Below, in pieces: positions 1 through 5,251 of a stretch of 7,730 nucleotides of DNA. The stretch comes from Patescibacteria group bacterium (lineage in GTDB: Bacteria > Patescibacteriota > Minisyncoccia > Minisyncoccales > CG1-02-41-26), in contig JAHJSK010000025.1 in NCBI GenBank assembly GCA_018830365.1, forward strand, positions 1 to 7,730, given 5' to 3'. Within the stretch, counting starts at the first letter, position 1. Each line of letters opens with the position of its first letter. A program made the translations under genes and the position numbers. The notes beneath the pieces were generated by a model. That model did not search any database. It was not told the origin of the DNA and saw nothing but the letters and a program-made list of their open reading frames with translations.

Positions 1-794
1 ATTTTCATTTCTTTGGAAAATTTAATGCTATCTAATTTTAATAAATCTTTAACAAGCATTATATTTTCTGAAACAAAAATTTTAATCAGCTCATTATTCA
101 AGGAAGGTAAAATCGTAATTGGATATAAATTCTGTGTTTCAATAAAATATTCCAAACCTTTGTTTTCCGGGTATCTCCAACCCAAAAGATCAACATTCCT
201 GCACAGAGAAAATTTTATTGAATCCAAAGAAAATTTTGCATTTGTGACTAAAATTGTTTTTATTTCAAAATTTCTAAATTTTTCTTGTTTTAAAAATTTT
301 CCATCTTTTAAATCCAAAAATCTAGCGAAATTTGCCAATGTAATATTAGAATGAATTACTCCTTCTTGAAGCAAATTCCGATATTTGCATTCTCCGACAT
401 AAAATAGATTTTCCTTTTGAGCCAAAAGATCAATTTCATATCTAAGGCAAAGACCTTCAAGATATTCATTTAATCTTACCTCAAAACCAGAGCTTTTAAA
501 AATTGCGCCGATATATTTTTCAAAAGGAAATCCTGTTGGACCCAATTTTTGGATAGCTTTTTTCAAAGAAAATCTTATTGCCGCTTTGGAATTTTTTTTA
601 GCCAGCAAATTTTTTACTTTTTTAAATATCTCCGAAGTTTTAATCCCGGGATAAATATTTTGCTGAACATTTTCCGCGATTGTTTTTGCCAAAAATTCCG
701 GGCTCCCAGCCCTTTTAGCGCTTTGATAAACTTTTTCAAAAGAAAACGGCTCTTCCTCCCCTCTTAAATTTATTACATAACAATTTTTTTCCAT
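1..794 (-). CDS. ATP-cone / PD-(D/E)xK (Mrr-like) nuclease protein, 3' end beyond window
   Basis: I read this directly on the minus strand: 264 codons from ATG at 794 to the left edge with no stop, so the C-terminus is missing. Residues about 5-80 look like an ATP-cone, the nucleotide-binding regulatory fold of ribonucleotide reductases and NrdR (start YVINLRGEEEPFSFEKV, then a helical part with GIKTSEIFKKV). Residues about 88-140 look like an Mrr/RecB-type nuclease core: GPTGFPFEKYIGAIF, then EID (D122) and ECK (E135, K137), which supply the D...ExK metal-binding residues. Residues about 222-256 (LYPITILPSLNNELIKIF) resemble a helix-hairpin-helix-like module. The start is the first ATG after an in-frame TAA roughly ten codons upstream; no Shine-Dalgarno is visible. 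The role is unknown; I infer nucleotide-sensing DNA cleavage or repair. A restriction function is possible, but no methylase is nearby. Confidence is high that it is a gene, fair for the nuclease call. Confidence 0.85.
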   Translation of the reverse strand, partial: MEKNCYVINLRGEEEPFSFEKVYQSAKRAGSPEFLAKTIAENVQQNIYPGIKTSEIFKKVKNLLAKKNSKAAIRFSLKKAIQKLGPTGFPFEKYIGAIFKSSGFEVRLNEYLEGLCLRYEIDLLAQKENLFYVGECKYRNLLQEGVIHSNITLANFARFLDLKDGKFLKQEKFRNFEIKTILVTNAKFSLDSIKFSLCRNVDLLGWRYPENKGLEYFIETQNLYPITILPSLNNELIKIFVSENIMLVKDLLKLDSIKFSKEMK

Positions 795-813
795 ACAATT
801 TTTTTCAAACAAA

Positions 814-841
814 TCCCACACACCAATACATTAGCGTGGGA
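814..841. promoter_or_regulatory. Short inverted repeat upstream of the ATP-cone nuclease gene
   Basis: TCCCAC (814-819) and GTGGGA (836-841) form a 6-bp inverted repeat with a 16-base centre, 20-47 bases upstream of the ATG at 794. It could be an operator or a small 5' UTR hairpin. There is no independent support for a regulator, and it does not match the NrdR box consensus well. Confidence 0.25.
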
Positions 842-883
842 GCAAATGCAGACAATACAAAGTATTTTTAAACGAACAATTAC

Positions 884-918
884 AAACAAAAAGCCGAGAA
901 ATCCACGGCTTTTTGTTT
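884..918 (-). terminator. Bidirectional-type hairpin terminator, 13-bp perfect stem
   Basis: Bases 884-896 pair perfectly with 906-918 around a 9-base loop. The core is AAAAAGCCG/CGGCTTTTT, with the T run inside the stem. It lies 17 bases past the stop of the minus-strand gene 935-1180, which it most likely terminates. It would also isolate the downstream nuclease gene from read-through. Confidence 0.8.
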
Positions 919-934
919 TAAGTTTCTAAAAATA

Positions 935-1180
935 TTAAAAATTTTTAGGAGCTTCGGAATCTTCGGTCTTAAATGTTTCTTCTTCGGAAACTTTTTCTCC
1001 AAAATTGTCTTCTATTTTCTCTTCTGTTTCGCTAACCTCTTCTGACGCGGATTTTTCCGCAGAAATTTCTTCCTCCTCTTCTTCGCCAGTTTCTTTTTTC
1101 TTTGAATTTAGGTAAACAGCAATAAAACCAACAACTAAAACCGCTAAAATTACCCAAACCAACAAATAATTCATTTCCAT
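935..1180 (-). CDS. Small single-pass membrane protein with acidic cytoplasmic tail
   Basis: This is an 81-residue protein of unknown function. Residues about 5-24 (YLLVWVILAVLVVGFIAVYL) form one hydrophobic helix. It is followed by NSKKK, a positive stop-transfer patch that predicts a cytoplasmic C-terminus. Residues about 30-78 are low-complexity and strongly acidic, with a run of six Glu near residue 33 and many Glu/Ser/Asp after it, so the tail is probably disordered. Two in-frame ATGs lie at 1180 and 1174; neither has a clear Shine-Dalgarno. The codons are used consistently and the gene ends just before a strong hairpin terminator, which supports a real gene. Acidic single-helix proteins of this kind are frequent in compact parasitic or symbiotic bacteria, but I do not recognise a family. 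The tail could bind a basic partner, which is a guess. Confidence 0.6.
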   Translation of the reverse strand: MEMNYLLVWVILAVLVVGFIAVYLNSKKKETGEEEEEEISAEKSASEEVSETEEKIEDNFGEKVSEEETFKTEDSEAPKNF

Positions 1181-1358
1181 AATTTTTTTGGAACAATTCT
1201 CTTTTCTTTTGCGTTTTTATGCTTTTGTCGTGCGTAAAAAAAAGGAATGTTGCCAATTATTTTTTAAAAAACGACTTTTAAACTTTAAAATTTAAGTTTG
1301 TTTTAAGTTTACAAGAAATACCAAATAAGTCAATCTGTGGAAAACTTTAAGCTGTAAA

Positions 1359-1390
1359 CCCCTCACCTTTTTTAAAAAAAAGGTGAGGGG
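1359..1390 (-). terminator. Perfect GC/AT hairpin, probable terminator for murC
   Basis: CCCCTCACC (1359-1367) pairs with GGTGAGGGG (1382-1390). The centre, six T then eight A, extends the stem further, so the whole element is almost self-complementary. It lies about 60 bases past the murC stop. The T tail on the minus strand is short (TTT then ACAG), so termination is likely but not certain. It could instead be a mobile palindrome or a transcript-stabilising hairpin. Confidence 0.55.
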
Positions 1391-1422
1391 TAAACTAACC
1401 ATCCCACATTGTCGCATCTCGT

Positions 1423-1437
1423 CCCCGCTTAGCGGGG
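1423..1437. repeat. Short GC-rich palindrome (CCCCGCTTAGCGGGG)
   Basis: Seven bases pair on each side of a central T, in a surrounding AT-rich gap. The core CCCGCT(T/A)AGC recurs in variant form in the tandem repeat at 5921-5977, so the two sites may belong to one dispersed repeat family. Confidence 0.55.
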
Positions 1438-1447
1438 CATATCTGGA

Positions 1448-1464
1448 CATTCATCTCAGGAATG
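1448..1464. repeat. Small hairpin overlapping the murC stop codon
   Basis: CATTC (1448-1452) and GAATG (1460-1464) are inverted repeats that span the TGA of murC (1451-1453). The last residues of the protein (TPRTLRSSFLR) are encoded next to and within this element. The tail does not resemble a usual MurC ending, so the natural end of the gene may have been overwritten by a repeat. Confidence 0.35.
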
Positions 1465-2929
1465 AAGACCGGAGCGTTCTGGGTGTAAATTTATAAATAT
1501 CGCCCGCTCCCATAAAAATTACAATTTCCTTACCTTTTAAATTCTTTTTTAAAAAATTCAGAATATTTTTTTTGGGCAGATAAATGGTCGCGGGATTATT
1601 TATCGCTTTTACTAATTTTTTTGCATTCATTTTTCTTTTTAGACCTTTTTGCTCTCGACCAGCAACATCAAAAATATCAGTGATTATCAATTTTTGGATA
1701 TATGTTTTTTCCAACGCCTCTTTGAAAACCTCAACAAAATCCTTGAATAGATAAAAAGTTCTTTGATATTGATGTGGCTGAAAAATACACCAAATTTCTT
1801 TTTGCGTTTTGTTAAATTGCGGACTCGTTATTCTCTTTTTGAGGGATTTAACAGGGAAAAAATATTTTTCATACGCGGTTTTTAATGTGGCTCTGATTTC
1901 CGTGGGATGATGAGCATAATCACTAATAATTGTTATTTTCCGCGTAATTCTACGTTTAGTTCCGCATAATTCCGCGCGCGAAACCTCAAAACGGCGCCAT
2001 GCGCCCTTGTATTCAGACAAGGCCTGAAAAGAAATTTTGTCTGAAATTTTTAGCGCCCGAGCCGCTGTTAATGCGGCCAAAGCGTTAGCGACATTATGTT
2101 CTCCCGGAACCTGTAAAATCTTTTTAAGTTTTTTAACATCTTTTAATTGTGAAAATTGCTGTCGCCCTTGTCGACTCCCCGTAGGGTCGCAATTAAAAAT
2201 TGAAAATTGATTGCAAATTATCTTTTGAATATTTTTATCATCTTGATTTGCCACCAATGTTCCATTTTTCGGAAGATGTCCAATGTATTTTTTGTAAGCT
2301 TTCAAAACATTGTTTAAGTTTTTATAATAATCCAAATGCTCTTTTTCAATGTTTGTTAAAACAATAATTTTAGGCCAATAATTCAAAAATGAAGCAAAAT
2401 GTTCGCAGGCCTCTATTATTAAAATTTCAAATTTCAAATTTAAAATTTCAAATTTAGCAAACCCACCCATTCTAAAATTGTTATCGCCGAATTCTTTAAC
2501 TTTTGTTCCGATTATTACTGTGGGGTCAAGCCCGGCATTAATCAAAATAAGAGAGATCATGGCAGTTGTAGTGCTTTTGCCGTGCGTGCCAGAAACAGCA
2601 ATAGTAAAATACTGCTTTGTTAATTCGCCTAATGCTTCGGGATAACTCAATATTTTTAGCTTGTAGTTTGTAGCTTGTAGCTTTTTAGCTTTTTTTAATT
2701 CAGGATTGTTTGATTTTACTGCTGGACTATAAATAACCAAATCCGTATCTCGCGACAAATCTTTAGCTTTATGCTTGCCAACAAAAATCTTAACTCCTTT
2801 TTTCTTTAAAAATTCAATGATTTCCGAAGACGCCAAATCAGAGCCGCTGATTTTATGGCCTTTTGCTAAATAATATTGAGCAAGAGCAGAAACGCCAATG
2901 CCCCCAATGCCGATGAAATGAATTTTCAT
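1451..2929 (-). CDS. murC: UDP-N-acetylmuramate--L-alanine ligase
   Basis: MurC adds L-alanine to UDP-MurNAc using ATP, the first amino-acid step of peptidoglycan precursor synthesis in the cytoplasm. All three Mur ligase domains are present. The N-terminal Rossmann UDP-binding domain begins HFIGIGGIGVSALA (residues 4-17). The central ATPase has the P-loop GTHGKSTTT (114-122), EACEHFASF (173-181), TNIEKEHLDYY (192-202) and PGEHNVANALAA (275-286). The C-terminal domain has SDYAHHPTEI (336-345), FQPHQYQRT (383-391) and MGAGDI (473-478). ATG at 2929 gives a start right before the Rossmann strand; no Shine-Dalgarno is visible. The 492-residue length includes several short repeat-like in-frame inserts (around residues 83-91, 159-169, 248-257, 316-330 and 360-373). 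They fall between conserved blocks, so the enzyme is probably active. It follows the membrane gene by 52 bases and may be co-transcribed with it. Confidence 0.97.
   Translation of the reverse strand: MKIHFIGIGGIGVSALAQYYLAKGHKISGSDLASSEIIEFLKKKGVKIFVGKHKAKDLSRDTDLVIYSPAVKSNNPELKKAKKLQATNYKLKILSYPEALGELTKQYFTIAVSGTHGKSTTTAMISLILINAGLDPTVIIGTKVKEFGDNNFRMGGFAKFEILNLKFEILIIEACEHFASFLNYWPKIIVLTNIEKEHLDYYKNLNNVLKAYKKYIGHLPKNGTLVANQDDKNIQKIICNQFSIFNCDPTGSRQGRQQFSQLKDVKKLKKILQVPGEHNVANALAALTAARALKISDKISFQALSEYKGAWRRFEVSRAELCGTKRRITRKITIISDYAHHPTEIRATLKTAYEKYFFPVKSLKKRITSPQFNKTQKEIWCIFQPHQYQRTFYLFKDFVEVFKEALEKTYIQKLIITDIFDVAGREQKGLKRKMNAKKLVKAINNPATIYLPKKNILNFLKKNLKGKEIVIFMGAGDIYKFTPRTLRSSFLR
1811..1852. 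repeat. In-frame 42-bp element with 7-bp terminal inverted repeats inside murC
   Basis: GTTAAAT (1811-1817) and ATTTAAC (1846-1852) are exact inverted repeats bounding 42 bases, exactly 14 codons. They encode residues about 359-373 of MurC, between the conserved DYAHHPTEI and FQPHQYQRT blocks, where relatives have a short loop. Element-like ends plus a length divisible by three suggest a small palindromic insertion tolerated in a loop. Confidence 0.5.
1938..1981. repeat. 11-bp quasi-tandem repeat inside murC
   Basis: Four degenerate 11-base units run end to end: TTCCGCGTAAT, TCTACGTTTAG, TTCCGCATAAT and TCCGCGCGCGA. They encode the Arg-rich stretch around MurC residues 316-330, between RRFEV and the conserved SDYAHH block. 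The stretch is richer in GC than its surroundings. Confidence 0.5.
2161..2190. repeat. GC-rich 30-bp repeat-like insert inside murC
   Basis: A 30-base GC-rich island (starts GTCGCCCTTG, ends GTAGGGTCGC, so the ends are near inverted copies) sits between AT-rich flanks that read like copies of AATTTTCAATTTT. It is ten codons long and encodes DPTGSRQGRQ around residues 248-257, a region not conserved in MurC. Confidence 0.45.
2421..2455. repeat. AAATTTCAAATTT simple repeat inside murC
   Basis: Bases 2421-2455 consist of overlapping copies of AATTTCAAATTT and its near complement. They encode FEILNLKFEIL (residues 160-170) immediately before the conserved EACEHFASF block, where most MurC proteins have only a short strand. 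Confidence 0.5.
2658..2690. repeat. AGCTTGTAG/TTTGTAGCTTGTAG repeat inside murC
   Basis: AGCTTGTAG occurs twice (2658-2666 and 2672-2680) within a run of TAGCTT/TTTGTAG units. It encodes residues about 80-93 (KKAKKLQATNYKLK), just before the conserved ILSYPEAL segment. This is again an in-frame low-complexity insert between conserved blocks. Confidence 0.45.
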
Positions 2930-2981
2930 ATTAGTGAAGTAGAGGTAAACGAAATGAAATTTTTTTGTTTTTCCAAGAATT

Positions 2982-3599
2982 TTATTTTTTAACGGTAAAT
3001 TTTTTTTTAAAAATTTTTTTTCTCAAAATCGAAATAATCAACGACAAATTAACAATAACAAGATAAACAGGAAATGCAATTTCTGCAAAACTCCACATTT
3101 TAATCGCCGCAAAACTAGTTAGTGAACTAAATAATCCAGTAGTGTAAGCATCCACGGTTTCCGTTTCTGGATATTTCCATGATTTCATTAAAGTAGGAAT
3201 TGCGACAAAAGCATCACTCGCAATTGCAAGTATAATTGCAATTACTGGCTCTTTAGTTATTGCCCAAAGCGCTAATGCTAAAATAGAACAAAGCCCGCAA
3301 AGATAATCAAATTTTTCTAATTTCCAATACGATTTTTTATTTATAAAAGAAGCGATAAAAACTATCAATGGACTAAACCCCGCCACAAAGACTGGCAACA
3401 CGGCCCATTTCACGCCATCGGCAAGTGCGGCAAAAGTTGCAATTAGCGGAGCAACAGACCACAAAAGCCAAGTTACTTTATTTGGTTTTGTGTTGCCCTT
3501 GAGAGTTTCTTTTGTATAAGAAATTATACCAGCTAATTGAACAATCGCACCAACAAGAACTAAGTAATGAAAAAGATCAAAGACTGGGCTCTCAAACAA
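2982..3599 (-). CDS. Multi-pass membrane protein, possible PQ-loop-like fold; 5' end doubtful
   Basis: The frame codes 205 residues with about seven hydrophobic helices (near residues 10-28, 43-61, 66-86, 99-114, 118-137, 152-168 and 173-192) and a Lys-rich C-terminal end. I recall similar unnamed proteins from Parcubacteria but know no function. Two segments look alike: GNTKPNKVTWLLW before one helix and a PTLMKSWKYPET...AYTTGLFSSLTSF stretch later. That suggests a 3+1+3 duplicated layout like PQ-loop/SWEET transporters (inference). The only start that keeps the whole frame is TTG at 3599. The natural protein probably began near FDLFHYLV, so the first residues (MFESPV) may come from sequence joined on at about 3580. 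It overlaps the divergent plus-strand gene head to head by 33 bases and lies 52 bases upstream of murC. Confidence 0.8.
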   Translation of the reverse strand: MFESPVFDLFHYLVLVGAIVQLAGIISYTKETLKGNTKPNKVTWLLWSVAPLIATFAALADGVKWAVLPVFVAGFSPLIVFIASFINKKSYWKLEKFDYLCGLCSILALALWAITKEPVIAIILAIASDAFVAIPTLMKSWKYPETETVDAYTTGLFSSLTSFAAIKMWSFAEIAFPVYLVIVNLSLIISILRKKIFKKKFTVKK

Positions 3600-4442
3600 A
3601 CGACAGGAGACTGCAGGTTTGAGATACAGACAAATGGTTTTTTCTCAACTAAAATTGCCGAGTGGATAGGTGAAAATATAGATATTGTTTGGATTTCCTG
3701 TGATGGTCCATCAGAAATTCAGAATTATTATCGACCGGCACCTGCGGGTCGACCAAGCTCAGATATTGTTGAGAAAAATATACGATATTTAGCTATGAGG
3801 CCGATTGTGCTGGGATGTCGAACAACCATAGGCGCTCGAAATGTGGGAAAACAACATGAGATGATTGAGTATTTTGCACGTTTCGGTGTAAGGATTGTAA
3901 TGTCTGATCCCATGTTTGCTCCTGTTAGAAAATATTCTATACAGATTGTTGAATGCGAAGTCCCCGACTTACAGGAGTATGCTGAACATTTCTTAGAAGC
4001 AAGACGATACGCAATTGAACGAGGCGTATTTTATGGTAGTATATTGACTGCCAATTTTGACGAGGAAACAGAATATTTCTGTAGATCCTGTATTCCTTAT
4101 CCCCATCTTACAATTGATGGGTATGTGTCAGCTTGCGATATGGCTTTTTGTGACACAGATTCTGCCATGAAAGACTTAATCTATGGGCGGTATATTTCGG
4201 AGGAAGATCGAATAGAATATGACCAAGAAAAAATTAAGTTGATTAAATCTCGAAGTGCTCAAAACATGCCGCACTGTCAGAATTGTCCAGCACTCAAAAA
4301 TTGCGCAGGAGCTTGTTTGGGCGAAGCCTTGAATGAAACCGGAAGTATTTTTGGAATCAAGCCACATGTTTGTGAGGTAATTCGTTACTTGGCTAAAAGG
4401 ATGCCGCTCAACCAGGGCTTGTATCCTCACCTTCATCCATGA
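3567..4442 (+). CDS. Radical SAM/SPASM protein, N-terminally truncated (cluster motif missing)
   Basis: The C-terminal part is a complete SPASM domain that binds two auxiliary 4Fe-4S clusters: C175-X9-G185-X4-C190, then C237-X2-C240-X5-C246-X3-C250, then C269. This matches the family pattern of seven cysteines. Residues 18-48 (FEIQTNG, then VWISCDGP) match middle strands of the radical SAM barrel. The first strands, with the CX3CX2C cluster site and the GGEP-type SAM motif, are absent; roughly 90-100 residues seem lost. The ATG at 3567 has no Shine-Dalgarno, an in-frame TAA lies two codons upstream, and the start falls inside the opposite-strand membrane gene. So this is probably a broken gene fragment, inactive as it stands. 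SPASM enzymes usually modify peptides (RiPPs) or enzymes; the substrate is unknown and no precursor peptide is seen. GC content is higher than in the neighbours. It ends 36 bases before the AlaX gene. Confidence 0.85.
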   Translation: MKKIKDWALKQTTGDCRFEIQTNGFFSTKIAEWIGENIDIVWISCDGPSEIQNYYRPAPAGRPSSDIVEKNIRYLAMRPIVLGCRTTIGARNVGKQHEMIEYFARFGVRIVMSDPMFAPVRKYSIQIVECEVPDLQEYAEHFLEARRYAIERGVFYGSILTANFDEETEYFCRSCIPYPHLTIDGYVSACDMAFCDTDSAMKDLIYGRYISEEDRIEYDQEKIKLIKSRSAQNMPHCQNCPALKNCAGACLGEALNETGSIFGIKPHVCEVIRYLAKRMPLNQGLYPHLHP

Positions 4443-4464
4443 TAGAATAAAGGTGAAGACAAAA

Positions 4465-4472
4465 AAGGAGGT
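4465..4472 (+). promoter_or_regulatory. Strong Shine-Dalgarno (AAGGAGGT) for the AlaX gene
   Basis: AAGGAGGT is a near-perfect complement of the 16S 3' end, with a 6-base spacer to the ATG at 4479. It fixes the start of the editing-protein gene. It stands out because most other genes here have no visible ribosome-binding site. Confidence 0.85.
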
Positions 4473-4478
4473 AAAATT

Positions 4479-5126
4479 ATGACAAAAAGAATGTATTCCG
4501 AAGATCCATACAAACAGTCTTTCGAGGCTGTTGTTGAAAAAATCGAGGGGAATAATGTCTGGCTTGATCAGACCTGTTTTTATCCTGAAAGCGGCGGTCA
4601 GGCTGGAGATGCGGGTACCTTAAATGGTCAGAGAGTAGTTGGTGCTCAATTTGACACAGAAAAAAATATCGTACATATTCTGGAATCGACGCCAACTTTC
4701 AAAATCGGAGACCAAGCGAAAGGTCAGATTGACTGGGAGAGACGTTACAAAATTATGCGTGTTCATGCCGCTTCTCATATTATGGAACACTTCTTGTTTC
4801 AGGTATTTGGTTCTCTAAAACTAACCGGCTCACATCTTAATGAAAAGTACGATAAAAGCACTTACGAGTCAGACGAGAGACTTGATCCCGAAAAGATAGC
4901 AGAAGTCGAGAAAAGAGCAAATGAGTTTATCGCTCAAGGTTTGACTATAGAGACTTGGCCGGATGAAAAAAGACCTCACTTCAAATACTGGAAGTGCGGA
5001 CCAATTCAGATGCCCTGTGGTGGTACGCACCCTAAGAATACCGGCGAGATTGGTCCAATAAAACTGAAGAGAGAGACTGGGGGCAGGGGCCGTGAAAAAG
5101 TTGAGACTTCCTTACTCAAATCATAA
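4479..5126 (+). CDS. AlaX-type alanyl-tRNA editing protein
   Basis: This is a free-standing homologue of the editing domain of alanyl-tRNA synthetase. Known AlaX proteins hydrolyse mischarged Ser- or Gly-tRNA(Ala) in trans. The 215 residues show FYPESGGQAGD (34-44, the family's FYPxSGGQ motif), HAASH (H96 and H100) and CGGTH (C180 and H184), giving the full HX3H...CX3H zinc site. Between them is GSHLNEKYDKSTYE (117-130), at the position of the substrate-pocket stretch. There is no aminoacylation or tRNA-recognition domain, so it is not a truncated AlaRS; the length fits the medium AlaX class. The start is set by AAGGAGGT at 4465. It follows the radical SAM fragment at 36 bases on the same strand, probably as one transcript, and is closed by the terminator at 5132. 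GC and ribosome-binding site differ from the flanking genes, suggesting transfer. Some relatives may act on other aminoacyl substrates. Confidence 0.92.
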   Translation: MTKRMYSEDPYKQSFEAVVEKIEGNNVWLDQTCFYPESGGQAGDAGTLNGQRVVGAQFDTEKNIVHILESTPTFKIGDQAKGQIDWERRYKIMRVHAASHIMEHFLFQVFGSLKLTGSHLNEKYDKSTYESDERLDPEKIAEVEKRANEFIAQGLTIETWPDEKRPHFKYWKCGPIQMPCGGTHPKNTGEIGPIKLKRETGGRGREKVETSLLKS

Positions 5127-5131
5127 GACCT

Positions 5132-5171
5132 AAGGGTTATTCGCATCAGAGTGAATAACCCTTCTTTTTTT
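5132..5171 (+). terminator. Rho-independent terminator of the radical SAM-AlaX unit
   Basis: AAGGGTTATTC (5132-5142) pairs perfectly over 11 bp with GAATAACCCTT (5153-5163) around a 10-base loop, followed by C and seven T (5165-5171). It lies 5 bases past the AlaX stop and is oriented for plus-strand transcription. Confidence 0.92.
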
Positions 5172-5251
5172 AAAAAAATCACGAATTGCTATTTCACGCG
5201 CGGCTTCAAAATGTTAAATATCAGTTGTTGTCCAAGTTTTTTTATTTTTAG

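Larger units (their letters stand above)
1257..1450. other. Gene-free AT-rich gap with hairpins downstream of murC
   Basis: No coding frame is convincing here. The left half (1257-1320) is nearly pure A/T. At 1336-1344 there is a single TGTGGAAAA, the complement of TTTTCCACA, which resembles a relaxed DnaA box; one copy is not evidence of an origin. The right half holds two palindromes listed separately (1359-1390 and 1423-1437), which are probably the 3' end of the murC transcript. Confidence 0.5.

Noticed and set aside
13..767. Two plus-strand open frames (13-354 and 549-767)
   Set aside because: They are opposite-strand shadows of the ATP-cone/nuclease gene, which reads without a stop through 1-794 on the minus strand and has clear motifs; the plus-strand translations are Phe/Lys-rich without domains.
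814..841. NrdR box upstream of the ATP-cone gene
   Set aside because: The ACACCAATACATTAGCGT stretch departs from the consensus in spacing and centre, and only one copy is present.
1032..1256. Minus-strand open frame overlapping the small membrane protein
   Set aside because: It is in another frame over 935-1180, with a Cys/Phe/Arg mix and no sensible domain. The 81-residue frame has a clean helix and a coherent acidic tail.
1257..1350. Replication origin (AT-rich stretch with a DnaA-box-like TGTGGAAAA at 1336)
   Set aside because: Only one relaxed box, with no dnaA, dnaN or rpmH nearby; long A/T runs are normal in this genome.
3731..3752. Hairpin TCGACC/GGTCGA inside the radical SAM gene
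   Set aside because: Six base pairs around ten bases in ordinary coding sequence; the encoded residues (RPAPAGRPSS) fit the loop after the barrel strand in this family.
4427..4456. Terminator between the radical SAM and AlaX genes
   Set aside because: TCACCTT/AAGGTGA gives 7 bp with a long loop and no T tail, so the two genes are more likely co-transcribed.
3728..4695. Minus-strand open frames at 3728-3913, 4176-4436 and 4477-4695
   Set aside because: They lie antisense to the radical SAM and AlaX genes, which have well-defined cysteine and zinc motifs.
4479..5126. Truncated alanyl-tRNA synthetase
   Set aside because: The protein is a complete free-standing editing domain with its own start and strong ribosome-binding site and no sign of an aminoacylation domain upstream.
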